Assembly (NCBI GenBank): GCA_021775355.1
Contig: JAJFHZ010000021.1
Span: 1-64,000, forward strand
Reading direction: 5' to 3'
From: Amylibacter sp.
GTDB taxonomy: Bacteria > Pseudomonadota > Alphaproteobacteria > Rhodobacterales > Rhodobacteraceae
DNA: 64,000 nucleotides
The position numbers and the translations under genes are program-made. A model generated the notes under the pieces. That model worked only from the letters and a program-made list of their open reading frames with translations. It did no database searches and was not told the origin of the DNA. Positions 25,649 to 34,100 of this stretch are shown one piece after another; the stretch's first letter is position 1; each line of letters opens with the position of its first letter.

Positions 25649-26383
25649 TTAGTAACCGGCTTTGCGGCCATCAAACCACTTTGCGATCATTGCGTTCAGG
25701 CTGCCGTCCGCTTTCATGGCTGCAATAGCTGCTTCAAACTTGGCTTTCAATTCGCCGTCGCTTTCGCGTACGCCCATGCCAACGCCGCCACCGATTGATA
25801 CGCCGTCACCGACAAATGCCAATGCACCACCTGATGCATCAACGATGTCTTTTAGTGCTGCGTGGTCGGCCAGAACACTGTCGGCTTCGCCGTTGCGTAC
25901 GGCCGCAATCGTGTCTTCCATTGTGGCAAATTCTACCACTGTCGCATCTGATGCAGCGATAAATGCGGCTTGGATTGTGGCGGTTTGTGCCGCAACCGTG
26001 CCTTTGGTGGCAGATGCGTCTGCACCGGCAAGCGCCACATATGAAGATGGGTCAGCAGGGAAGTATTCTGATGTAAAATCAATCACTTCGTCACGTTCCG
26101 CAGTAATTGACATACCGGCCATGATAGTGTCGTAGTTGCCGGATACAAGGTTCGGGATGATGCTATCCCAGTCGTTTGTGACCCATTTGCATTCCAATTC
26201 AGCACGTTTGCACAACTCGTTGCCCAGCTCAATCTCATAGCCGTCAACTTCGCCTTTGTCGTTGATAAAGTTGTAAGGGGCATATGCACCTTCCGTGCCC
26301 ATGCGCACAGTATCTGCAGCCGCTACTGATGTTGTGGTTAATGCGACAAGTGCGATACTTGCCATTAGTTTAGTAAAAGTCAT
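25649..26383 (-). CDS. Periplasmic amino acid-binding protein (SBP_bac_3 family)
   Basis: A 244-residue solute-binding protein with a Sec signal peptide (MASIALVALTTTSVAAA). The mature part begins VRMGTEGAYAPYNFIND, the usual start of family 3 binding proteins, with GMSITAERDEVIDFT near residue 90 and a C-terminal LNAMIAKWFDGRKAGY. It resembles lysine/arginine/ornithine- or histidine-binding proteins, and the paired cysteines in ELCKRAELECKW also occur in some cationic amino acid binders. The true ligand is not known, and the downstream catabolic operon makes a nitrogen compound plausible. Confidence 0.85.
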   Translation of the reverse strand: MTFTKLMASIALVALTTTSVAAADTVRMGTEGAYAPYNFINDKGEVDGYEIELGNELCKRAELECKWVTNDWDSIIPNLVSGNYDTIMAGMSITAERDEVIDFTSEYFPADPSSYVALAGADASATKGTVAAQTATIQAAFIAASDATVVEFATMEDTIAAVRNGEADSVLADHAALKDIVDASGGALAFVGDGVSIGGGVGMGVRESDGELKAKFEAAIAAMKADGSLNAMIAKWFDGRKAGY

Positions 26384-26410
26384 TTAAGTTCTCCCTTATA
26401 TTGACTTGGT

Positions 26411-27184
26411 TTATAACGAACTTGCCAAAAATGCGCGGCAACGTTCGGACTTCGGATTTTCGAACACCTGTTTGGGCGTTCCCATTTCTTCGACCAATCC
26501 CTGATGAAGAAACATGACAGTATTACTGACCTCGCGGGCAAAGCCCATCTCGTGGGTCACGACAATCATTGTGCGGCCCTCTTCGGCCAGTTGACGCATG
26601 ACTTTCAAAACTTCACCGACCAGTTCGGGGTCTAGTGCTGATGTCGGCTCGTCAAACAATAAAACTTTAGGCTCCATCGCAAGTGCGCGTGCAATCGCGA
26701 CGCGTTGCTGTTGACCACCGGATAGCTGACTTGGGTAATTTTCGGCCTTTTCGGCAATACCGACCTTTTCAAGATAAACCATGGCGGATGCCTTGGCTTC
26801 TTCCGGTGTTTTTTTCAAAACCTGCACAGGCCCTTCCATCACATTTTGCAGCACTGTCATATGTGACCACAGATTGAAGCTTTGGAAAACCATACCCAAC
26901 TGGCTGCGCAACCGTTGGATTTGTTTTGGATCGGCCCCCATAGAGCGGCCCTTGTTGTCTTTGCGGATAACGACCTCTTCACCGTCCAGAAAAACGCGGC
27001 CCTGATCCGGGGTTTCCAGAAAATTTATACAACGTAAAAAGGTGCTTTTGCCAGAGCCGGAGCTGCCGATGATCGAAATTACATCACCCTTCTTTGCCGA
27101 CACAGACATGCCTTTTAGAACCTCTAAGGTCCCAAAACTTTTGTGAATATCTTCGGCAACAAGCATTGTATTCTGGTCTGGCAT
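26411..27184 (-). CDS. Polar amino acid ABC transporter ATPase (HisP/GlnQ-like)
   Basis: A 257-residue ATPase with Walker [10 protein letters not shown] (about residue 37), the Q-loop in [10 protein letters not shown], the signature [14 protein letters not shown], Walker [13 protein letters not shown], and the switch histidine in VVTHEMGFA. It is the first gene of the minus-strand transporter operon, with the binding protein and two permeases behind it. It energises import of an amino acid-like substrate. Confidence 0.93.
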   Translation of the reverse strand: MPDQNTMLVAEDIHKSFGTLEVLKGMSVSAKKGDVISIIGSSGSGKSTFLRCINFLETPDQGRVFLDGEEVVIRKDNKGRSMGADPKQIQRLRSQLGMVFQSFNLWSHMTVLQNVMEGPVQVLKKTPEEAKASAMVYLEKVGIAEKAENYPSQLSGGQQQRVAIARALAMEPKVLLFDEPTSALDPELVGEVLKVMRQLAEEGRTMIVVTHEMGFAREVSNTVMFLHQGLVEEMGTPKQVFENPKSERCRAFLASSL

Positions 27185-27439
27185 CTATCCCCCAATTTTG
27201 GCGCACAGTGAAACTAAACAGTAAATTTGCAATGTGGCAAGCAGTTGTTTGCGGCTTAAGCAGTAACGCTGGGTAATCCCTTCGTGAAATCAAAGGTTTG
27301 GTCATGCAGGTGGGTGGGGTTCGTAAGTTTCTTGACAGAATCGTCTTTTATGCGCCAGATACGACTGCTCAAGTGGACACGCAGTGAGCGTAAAAAGGTG
27401 TGTGTCGTTCTTTTTGTTTAACACGAGGAGGGCGATAAT

Positions 27440-27475
27440 ATGCGCCAACTATTAAATAAATCTGGGGGAATCTGA
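27440..27475 (+). CDS. Possible 11-codon leader peptide (uORF)
   Basis: An ATG with a very strong upstream GAGGAGG encodes MRQLLNKSGGI and stops at 27475, two bases before the ATG of the LLM oxidoreductase gene. The next gene has its own GGGGGA inside the short frame. Such coupling could tune translation of the operon. The frame is too short to prove by eye. Confidence 0.4.
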   Translation: MRQLLNKSGGI

Positions 27476-27477
27476 TC

Positions 27478-28521
27478 ATGGATTTTTCCCTATTCGTTCA
27501 CATGGAACGGCTTTCCGCAAAAGATACCTATCAGGATTTACACGACCAGTTTATTGAACTGTCCATAATGGCAGAAGCGGGCGGTATGAATACGGTTTGG
27601 ACCGGTGAACACCATTCAATGGATTTTACCATTTCACCCAATCCGTTTTTATTACTGGTTGAGCTGTCTCAAAAAACCGAGCGTATTCGTTTGGGAACCG
27701 GCACTGTTGTGGCCCCGTTTTGGGAACCGATCAGGCTGGCTGGTGAAGCGGCTATGACCGACCTGATCACTAAGGGTCGTTTGGAACTGGGCATAGCACG
27801 CGGTGCTTATTCCTATGAATACGACCGTCTTGGTGGCGGCATGGACGCATGGGCGGCAGGCGAGCATTTACGTGAAATGGTACCTGCGTTAAAGGGGCTT
27901 TGGGCGGGCGATTATGCGATGGACGGTAAACATTACGCGTTTCCGAAATCCACAGCCGTGCCAAAGCCTGTGCAGGCAGGTGGCCCGCCTGTCTGGGTGG
28001 CCGCACGTGATCCGAACTCGTTCGATTTTGCGATGAAAAACGATTGTCATATTCAGGTAACACCGCTTTGGAATGGTGATGAAGAGGTTGTGGACTTGAT
28101 GGTGAAATTCAAAGAAGCGAAGGCTTTGAATCCTGACAAGTCCCCGAAAGTCATGTTGCTGAACCACACGGCTGTGGGCGCGAATGAGGCTGATATTGCC
28201 CAAGACGCACAAGACCTGTCGCGGTTTTATTGCACTTTTGGCGCGTGGTTTCGCAATGAGCGGCCCATTATCAATGGCCAGATCAAGGAATTAAGTGTCG
28301 AAGAAATGGCTAAAATCGAAATGTTCAGTCCGGAAAATATGCGTAAAAACAATGTGGTCGGCACACCCGATCATGTGACGGAACGGATCAAAAGCTTTCA
28401 GGCAATGGGCTATGACGAATATAGCTACTGGATTGATAGCGGTGCCAGTTTCAAGGATAAAAAGCGTAGCCTTCAGTTATTCATTGATGAAGTAATGCCG
28501 AATTTCAAAGGGAATGCGTGA
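27478..28521 (+). CDS. LLM-class (luciferase-like) flavin-dependent oxidoreductase
   Basis: A 347-residue TIM-barrel monooxygenase of the bacterial luciferase-like family, expected to use reduced FMN supplied by a separate reductase. Family features are GGMNTVWTGEHHSMDF (about residues 34-50), RIRLGTGTVVAP, and the glycine-rich GRLELGIARGAYSYEYDRLG. RutA, which opens the uracil ring, and TgnB, which opens the trigonelline ring, belong to this broad class. It is the first gene of a tight four-gene operon with overlapping ends. No flavin reductase gene is adjacent. Confidence 0.88.
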   Translation: MDFSLFVHMERLSAKDTYQDLHDQFIELSIMAEAGGMNTVWTGEHHSMDFTISPNPFLLLVELSQKTERIRLGTGTVVAPFWEPIRLAGEAAMTDLITKGRLELGIARGAYSYEYDRLGGGMDAWAAGEHLREMVPALKGLWAGDYAMDGKHYAFPKSTAVPKPVQAGGPPVWVAARDPNSFDFAMKNDCHIQVTPLWNGDEEVVDLMVKFKEAKALNPDKSPKVMLLNHTAVGANEADIAQDAQDLSRFYCTFGAWFRNERPIINGQIKELSVEEMAKIEMFSPENMRKNNVVGTPDHVTERIKSFQAMGYDEYSYWIDSGASFKDKKRSLQLFIDEVMPNFKGNA

Positions 28522-29129
28522 TGGATTTAGTGCGAAAATATGTGACACATGTTGAAGAAATACATGTTGAGGGCGGCAAACGGGTGGATAATCCGCCGCG
28601 TATGATTGCGGTTGCCGCTGTGCTGAAAAATCCGTGGGCAGGGCAAGGATTTGTTGAAAATTTGAAACCCGCGATTTTGAAATATGCACCACCCTTGGGC
28701 GCGGAACTGACTCGCCGTATTCTGGAAATAGCAGGTGGCGGTGACGCGATTGAAGCTTATGGAAAATCTGCGGTGGTAGGGACTGAAGCCGAAATCGAAC
28801 ATGGATCCGGCTTTATTCACACATTGCGTTTCGGCAATCATTTTCGCAAAGGTGTGGGGGCCACCAGTTATCTGAGTTTTGCCAATACACGCGGTGGGCC
28901 GGGTGCAAGCGTGCAAATCCCGTTGATGCACAAACATGATGCGGGGATGCGGTCACATTATCTAACGCTTGAATTTACCATACCCGATGCACCCGCACCT
29001 GATGAAATGATTATTGCCCTTGGCGCTGCCACGGGCGGGCGGCCACATCACCGCATCGGTGATCGCTATCAGGACATCGCAGAAATGGAAGCGGGCGGTG
29101 AAGAAACCGTGGTTGAGGCCACAAAGTGA
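28521..29129 (+). CDS. AA_synth (DUF1185, PF06684) family protein
   Basis: A 202-residue protein of the family annotated as amino acid synthesis protein, whose biochemical role is not established. It begins MDLVRKYVTHVEEIHVEGG and has the conserved AVAAVLKNPWAGQGFVENL and the late GRPHHRIGDRYQD. Its ATG overlaps the stop of the LLM gene by one base, and the next gene starts inside its end. The repeated association with LLM oxidoreductases suggests a role in a catabolic pathway, not amino acid synthesis; this is inference. Confidence 0.8.
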   Translation: MDLVRKYVTHVEEIHVEGGKRVDNPPRMIAVAAVLKNPWAGQGFVENLKPAILKYAPPLGAELTRRILEIAGGGDAIEAYGKSAVVGTEAEIEHGSGFIHTLRFGNHFRKGVGATSYLSFANTRGGPGASVQIPLMHKHDAGMRSHYLTLEFTIPDAPAPDEMIIALGAATGGRPHHRIGDRYQDIAEMEAGGEETVVEATK

Positions 29130-29866
29130 CAGAGCTGATTTTTTTGCACGGGGTCGGGTTGGATCGGCAGATTTGGCGACCTATGCAGGATGCTTTGCCG
29201 GATGTGACCACACACAGCTATGATTTGCGCGGACACGGGGCGGGGCCCAATTGGGATGGCCCTGCCAGTCTGGATGGGTTTGTCTCCGACCTATGGGATC
29301 ATGCCGATGGGCTTGGATTGGACAGTTTTGCCCTTTGCGGTTTTTCGCTGGGTGCGATGATTGCACAATGGGCGGCACTGTCACAACCCGCGCGGATTTC
29401 ACACCTTATTCTGTTGAACGGTGTTTATCAGCGCACGGCTGATCAAATGGCAGGGGTGCAGGCGCGGTTTGACCAGGCGAAATTACATGGGCCGCAGATT
29501 ATGATAGATGCGGCATTGGAACGTTGGTTTCCGCCGGAATTTGCATCCAAGCACCCGGAATATCTGGCACAGATTCGGGCGCGTCTGGAAGGCAATAATA
29601 CCGAACAATTCATGCGCAGTTACAGCCTGTTTGCCCATGAAGGGGCGCAAATTGATGGGCGTTTAAAGGAATTACAGATCCCTACACTTGTGGCAACGGG
29701 TGGATTGGATGCAGGTTCTACCCCTGAAATGACGCACCAAATGGCGTCAGAGATTATGGGCGCGAAATCCGTGATCTTCAAAGATGCAGCCCACATGCTG
29801 CCTATGCAAAAGCCGCATGAACTGGCAAGGTTGATCATGGGCGTGTTGCGAAAGGAAACAGAATGA
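29126..29866 (+). CDS. Alpha/beta hydrolase (enol-lactonase/RutD-like)
   Basis: A 246-residue alpha/beta hydrolase with oxyanion-hole HG (LIFLHGVG), nucleophile S74 in GFSLGA, an acidic residue in GGLDAGS near 195, and catalytic His in DAAHMLPM. It resembles 3-oxoadipate enol-lactonase and RutD, which cleave lactones or carbamates/enamines. The start is a GTG at 29126 that overlaps the previous stop (GTGA). Its position between the AA_synth gene and the aldehyde dehydrogenase suggests hydrolysis of a ring-opened intermediate. Confidence 0.85.
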   Translation: MTELIFLHGVGLDRQIWRPMQDALPDVTTHSYDLRGHGAGPNWDGPASLDGFVSDLWDHADGLGLDSFALCGFSLGAMIAQWAALSQPARISHLILLNGVYQRTADQMAGVQARFDQAKLHGPQIMIDAALERWFPPEFASKHPEYLAQIRARLEGNNTEQFMRSYSLFAHEGAQIDGRLKELQIPTLVATGGLDAGSTPEMTHQMASEIMGAKSVIFKDAAHMLPMQKPHELARLIMGVLRKETE

Positions 29867-31335
29867 AGTTTCAGCTTTATATTGACGGTGCTTTTTGTGA
29901 CGGTGCCAAGGGTCAGCGTATCGATTGCGTTAACCCAAGTGACAACGAGGTTTGGAATACGGTTCCAGAAGCGACCGAAGAAGATGTTGATCGGGCGGTT
30001 AATGCAGCACACCGTGCTTTTAGTGCTGGGCCTTGGGCGGATATGACCCCATCCGCACGCGGTAAGTGCCTGTATCGACTAGGTGATCTACTGGAAGATC
30101 ACGCCGAGGAATTCGCTGAAGTTGAAAGCCGCGATTCAGGTAAAATCCTGCGTGAAACCGCAGCCCAATGCCGTTATATGGCGGATTACCTGCGCTTCTA
30201 TGCGGGGCTTGCGGATAAGGTTACAGGCCAGACCTTGGCGCATGACAAACCCGATATGATCTGTATGACAGTGCGCGAACCTTTGGGTGTTGTTGCCGCC
30301 GTTGTGCCGTGGAACAGCCAGATTTTCCTGACTTGCGTCAAATTGGGGCCGGCCTTGGCAATGGGTAATACCATTGTGATCAAAGCATCTGAAGATGCAC
30401 CTTGTCCCGTACTGAAATTTGCCGAATTGGTGCATAAAGCAGGCTTCCCTGCGGGGGTTGTGAATGTTGTGGCGGGATACGGCCAAACCTGTGGCGCACA
30501 TCTGACAGCGCATCCGTTTGTTGCCCGTGTGGCCTTTACCGGTGGGGTGGAAGCGGCTCGAAATGTGGTACGTAATACCGCTGACAACTTCGCGCTTTTG
30601 ACACTGGAATTGGGGGGTAAAGCCCCGGTTTTGGTGTTCGATGATGCCAATCTGGAAAGTGCTGCAAACGGGGTTGTGGCGGGTGTCTTTGCAGCCGCCG
30701 GGCAATCCTGTGTTTCCGGATCGCGCCTGTTGGTTCAGGAAGGCGTGGGTGATGAATTTCTGGCGATGCTGATCAAAAAAGCGCAAGCGATCAGGGTTGG
30801 TGATCCAATGGATAAAGCCACAGAAATGGGCCCACTTTGCACCCGGCGCCAACGTGACCGTATTGAAAGCTTATTGGCGGATAGTGTTAAAAACGGCGCA
30901 AGGGTTCTGACGGGTGGAAAAGTGCCGGCAGGTTTCGACAGCGGCAATTATTTTGAACCCACAATCGTATCTTGCGAAGCGGACGGATTGGCCGTGTTTG
31001 AAGAAGAGCTGTTTGGCCCCGTGCTAAGTGTGCGCAGCTTCAAAACCGAAGATGAAGCGGTCGCTTTGGCCAATAACTCTCGCTTTCATTATGCGGGTGG
31101 TGCGTTCACACGCGATTTGGCTCGTGGCACACGGTTAACCCGCAAACTGGCAGGCGGTGTGACTTATATCAATACATGGCGGGTGATTTCACCCAGTGCC
31201 CCCTTTGGCGGCAATAAGGACACGGGTTATGGCCGTGAAAGCGGTATGGATACGATGCTGGATTATTCGCGCACCCGCACGGTTTGGATCAATACATCTG
31301 ATGAGCCAATGGCTGACCCGTTTGTAATGCGTTAA
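29863..31335 (+). CDS. NAD(P)-dependent aldehyde dehydrogenase
   Basis: A 490-residue aldehyde dehydrogenase with N151 in PWN, E249 in LELGGK, and catalytic C283 in GQSCVSGS. Length and motifs fit betaine aldehyde dehydrogenase/succinate semialdehyde dehydrogenase-like families. The ATG overlaps the hydrolase stop. As the last gene of the four-gene operon it probably oxidises an aldehyde released by the pathway. Its stop overlaps by four bases the stop of the convergent choW gene, and there is no space for a terminator. Confidence 0.92.
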   Translation: MKFQLYIDGAFCDGAKGQRIDCVNPSDNEVWNTVPEATEEDVDRAVNAAHRAFSAGPWADMTPSARGKCLYRLGDLLEDHAEEFAEVESRDSGKILRETAAQCRYMADYLRFYAGLADKVTGQTLAHDKPDMICMTVREPLGVVAAVVPWNSQIFLTCVKLGPALAMGNTIVIKASEDAPCPVLKFAELVHKAGFPAGVVNVVAGYGQTCGAHLTAHPFVARVAFTGGVEAARNVVRNTADNFALLTLELGGKAPVLVFDDANLESAANGVVAGVFAAAGQSCVSGSRLLVQEGVGDEFLAMLIKKAQAIRVGDPMDKATEMGPLCTRRQRDRIESLLADSVKNGARVLTGGKVPAGFDSGNYFEPTIVSCEADGLAVFEEELFGPVLSVRSFKTEDEAVALANNSRFHYAGGAFTRDLARGTRLTRKLAGGVTYINTWRVISPSAPFGGNKDTGYGRESGMDTMLDYSRTRTVWINTSDEPMADPFVMR

Positions 31336-32171
31336 TCGCCATCGGTACGGATGCGTAAAACACGGTCCAGCAGAATAGCGACGATTACGATGACAAAACC
31401 ACTTTCAAAGCCAAGGGTGGCGTTCACTGTGTTCAGTGCACGCACCACCGGCACACCCAGACCGTCTGCGCCCACTAGGGCCGCAATCACGACCATTGAT
31501 AATGAAAGCATAATGGTTTGGTTCAGGCCCGTCATAATCTGCGGCAATGCATTCGGTAGTTCCACCTCAAGCAGTTTTTGCCGTGCGGTGGCCCCAAAAC
31601 TATCGGCAGCTTCCAACTGATCTTCGGGTACTTTAGAGATACCAAGATAGGTCAGTCGAATAGGTGCGGGCAGGACGAAAATCACCGTGGCGATCAGACC
31701 GGGCACCATGCCGATACCAAAGAAGATAATTGCAGGGATCAGATAAACAAAAGTCGGCAGAGTTTGCATCAAGTCCAGTACAGGGGCAACGAAAGCATAT
31801 AGTTTTGGCTTGTGCCCCAGTTTAATGCCAATGGGAACACCAACACCCATACAGACAACACATGCGGATAACACGAGCGTCAGGCTTTCGATGGTTTCAT
31901 CCCAATATCCCTGATTTATGATCAGTAGCAGGCCCAGCACAACCATCGTACAAATTTTCCAAGATTTCTGCAGCTTCCATGTGATCGCTGCGAAAATCGC
32001 GATGATGATTAGCGGATGGGGGGTTTCCAATATCCACAAAAAAGCATTGATCAGATGTTCCAAAACAAAGGAAATCGTGTCGAAAACACCCTCTGCATTA
32101 TCCTGTAGCCATTCAAATATATTATTGGCGGTTTTTCCGATTGGAATTTTTGTGTTGGTAAGCCAGTCCAC
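31332..32171 (-). CDS. choW: Choline/glycine betaine ABC transporter permease (ChoW/ProW-like)
   Basis: A 279-residue permease of the OpuAB/ProW type with six or so membrane helices and the EAA-type loop RLTYLGISKVPEDQLEAADS followed by FGATARQKLLEVELPNALP. It follows the choline-binding protein gene on the same strand and should form the membrane channel of a choline importer. The expected ATPase gene (choV) does not follow: the coding frame ends at the stop shared with the aldehyde dehydrogenase gene. It must use an ATPase from elsewhere, or the transporter is incomplete. Confidence 0.85.
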   Translation of the reverse strand: MDWLTNTKIPIGKTANNIFEWLQDNAEGVFDTISFVLEHLINAFLWILETPHPLIIIAIFAAITWKLQKSWKICTMVVLGLLLIINQGYWDETIESLTLVLSACVVCMGVGVPIGIKLGHKPKLYAFVAPVLDLMQTLPTFVYLIPAIIFFGIGMVPGLIATVIFVLPAPIRLTYLGISKVPEDQLEAADSFGATARQKLLEVELPNALPQIMTGLNQTIMLSLSMVVIAALVGADGLGVPVVRALNTVNATLGFESGFVIVIVAILLDRVLRIRTDGD

Positions 32172-32240
32172 GTTAGACCCCGTTTGTTATGAAAACGATC
32201 CCAAATCGTTTAAGGTATGGGATCGCTTATACACAATAAC

Positions 32241-33173
32241 TTAAAGACCGAGTGAAGATTTCACCGCAGCCATCGCATCACTGCCATCTTTGGTGGTGAC
32301 ACCGTCCAGCCAGCCAGCCAGAACACCGGAATTGGCTTGCAACCAGGCAGAAGCCGCTTTGTTCGGCTCTTCACCGTCGTTCAAAATAGCCCCCATAATC
32401 TCATTTTCCATGGCAAGGCTGAATTGTTGGTTCTTAAGCAGCGCACCCACATTCGGGCATTCGTTCACGTAACCTGCACGTGTATTGGTGAAGACTGTCG
32501 CACCGCCCAGGTTTGGGCCAAAATAATCGTCGCCGCCTGTCAGATAGGACATCTTGTAGTTGGCATTCATCGGATGCGGTTCCCAACCCAGGAAAATAAT
32601 CGGCTGGTCTTTCTTGGTGTTGCGACCCACTTGCGCCAACATGCCTTGCTCGGAACTTTCAACGACTTCAAAGCCTTTCAGGCCAAACGCATCCGCATCG
32701 ATCATGCTTTGGATCAAACGGTTGCCGTCATTGCCGGGCTCAATGCCGTAGATTTTGCCTTTCAACGCGTCTTTGGCCCCTGCAATATCGGCAAAATCTT
32801 TGATTCCCATTTTTGCGGCGGCTTCGTTCACGGCCAAAGTATATTTGGCCCCTTCAAGATTGGCCCCGACAGTGTCTACGCTGCCTTCATCGCGGTACTT
32901 TGCAATATCGCCTTCCATTGTCGGCATCCAGTTACCCAAGAATACATCGACATCGCCTTTTGACATCGCGACGTAAGTCACTGGAACCGATAGAATTTTT
33001 ACATTGGTTTCATATCCCAGTGCATCCAGTACAACTGTTGTAGCAGCTGTTGTGGCTGTTATGTCTGTCCAGCCTACATCGGAAAATGTAACTTTGCCGC
33101 AATCGGCATATGCGGCTGTGGATACAGTGGCCATAACTGCGATTGCAGAAACTGTGGTTTTCAATGATAGCAT
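32241..33173 (-). CDS. choX: Choline ABC transporter substrate-binding protein (ChoX-like)
   Basis: A 310-residue periplasmic binding protein of the choline/betaine family, with a Sec signal ending around AYADCGKVTFSDVGW. The mature N-terminus DVGWTDITATTA and the aromatic GWEPHPMNANYKMSYL segment match the ligand-binding cage of ChoX. The start at 33173 was preferred over 33218 because it gives a normal signal peptide. It diverges from betI, with a symmetric operator-like site between them, which supports choline control. Confidence 0.88.
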   Translation of the reverse strand: MLSLKTTVSAIAVMATVSTAAYADCGKVTFSDVGWTDITATTAATTVVLDALGYETNVKILSVPVTYVAMSKGDVDVFLGNWMPTMEGDIAKYRDEGSVDTVGANLEGAKYTLAVNEAAAKMGIKDFADIAGAKDALKGKIYGIEPGNDGNRLIQSMIDADAFGLKGFEVVESSEQGMLAQVGRNTKKDQPIIFLGWEPHPMNANYKMSYLTGGDDYFGPNLGGATVFTNTRAGYVNECPNVGALLKNQQFSLAMENEIMGAILNDGEEPNKAASAWLQANSGVLAGWLDGVTTKDGSDAMAAVKSSLGL

Positions 33174-33192
33174 TTTATACTCCCCGTTTTTA

Positions 33193-33212
33193 TTGATTGA
33201 CGAGTCAACTAA
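33193..33212. promoter_or_regulatory. BetI-type operator candidate
   Basis: TTGATTGACGAGTCAACTAA contains the perfect inverted repeat TTGAC-GA-GTCAA (33197-33208). It sits midway between the choX and betI starts. Its location and TTGA-rich symmetry fit a BetI operator, but this is a sequence prediction. Confidence 0.6.
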
Positions 33213-33254
33213 AAACATTGAAGTTGAAATGGCAAGACATTTTTAAGGATTATT

Positions 33255-33851
33255 ATGCCTAAAGTCGGAATGGAACCCATACGCCGCAAAGCATTGATTG
33301 AAGCAACGATAAACGAAATAGGCGCAGTTGGCTCGCTTGATGTCACGGTTGGAAAGATCGCCAAAAGGGCCGGTGTTTCCAGTGCGCTGGCGCATCACTA
33401 CTTTGGCGGTAAGGATCAAATACTGCTGGCAGCGATGCGGTCAATTCTGGCGCGGTTTGGTGCGAATGTGAAACATGAACTTGCGGGGGCGAAAACGCCA
33501 CTGCAACGGCTAGAGGCGATTATCGCCGCCAGTTTTCACGCGGATAATTTTCAGCCGCAGGTCGTGGCATCGTGGCTGACGTTTTATGTTCTGGCACAAA
33601 ATTCAAAAGACGCGCAGCGCTTGTTACAGGTCTATGCCCAGCGTTTACAGTCCAATCTTGTTTATGACTTAGGCAAACTGACGGACAGGGATCAGGCCCA
33701 TCGCATCGCCAACGGGATGGCGTCGATCATAGACGGGTTTTATATCCGCCAAGCATTACAAACCCATTCTGATCGCGATGATACCATTTCCATCGTTTCC
33801 GAATATCTGCATTTGCAATTGAAACAGGCTTCCCTGCGCACGCATACATAA
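33255..33851 (+). CDS. betI: Choline-responsive TetR-family repressor BetI
   Basis: A 198-residue TetR-family protein beginning MPKVGMEPIRRKALIEAT, the diagnostic BetI N-terminus, followed by the helix-turn-helix (TVGKIAKRAGVSSALAHHYF, GGKDQILLAAM). BetI represses choline oxidation and uptake genes and is relieved by choline. It is divergent from choX. The enzymes it normally accompanies (betA, betB) do not follow; the next genes are an unrelated hydrolase and efflux pump on the other strand. Confidence 0.9.
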   Translation: MPKVGMEPIRRKALIEATINEIGAVGSLDVTVGKIAKRAGVSSALAHHYFGGKDQILLAAMRSILARFGANVKHELAGAKTPLQRLEAIIAASFHADNFQPQVVASWLTFYVLAQNSKDAQRLLQVYAQRLQSNLVYDLGKLTDRDQAHRIANGMASIIDGFYIRQALQTHSDRDDTISIVSEYLHLQLKQASLRTHT

Positions 33852-34013
33852 CGCAATCGAAACCTTTGCAGATATATAACCCCCTTGTCGACAAAAGTAG
33901 TTCACGGGTTTTCAAAGGGCGGGTAACAGCGTCAAATGCGAAAGCCACCAGACTTAACGGTTAAGTATAGGTGCAAAGGGTAAAATCCTTTGTTCGGCCA
34001 TATAGCTACAAAC

Positions 34014-34030
34014 GGCAGGCCTGCCTTTTT
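34014..34030 (+). terminator. Likely terminator after betI
   Basis: GGCAGGCCTGCC is a 12-nt perfect palindrome followed by TTTTT. It is about 160 bp beyond the betI stop, with a second weaker hairpin (AAAGG...CCTTT) just before. The stem is short, so strength is uncertain. Confidence 0.45.
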
Positions 34031-34059
34031 ATATTATACATCCATATGAAAACGATAAA

Positions 34060-34086
34060 CCCCGCCAGCTGCATAAGGCGACGGGG
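34060..34086 (-). terminator. Terminator for the hydrolase/efflux operon
   Basis: On the minus strand CCCCGTCGCC and GGCGGGG fold with a loop and are followed by TTTATCGTTTT. It lies 15 bp past the stop of the minus-strand alpha/beta hydrolase gene. Confidence 0.65.
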
Positions 34087-34100
34087 CAAAAGGCGTGTTT

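Noticed and set aside
33852-34100. Continuation of a bet operon after betI
   Set aside because: Only hairpins and short stops are visible; no betA or betB coding sequence or fragment was recognised.
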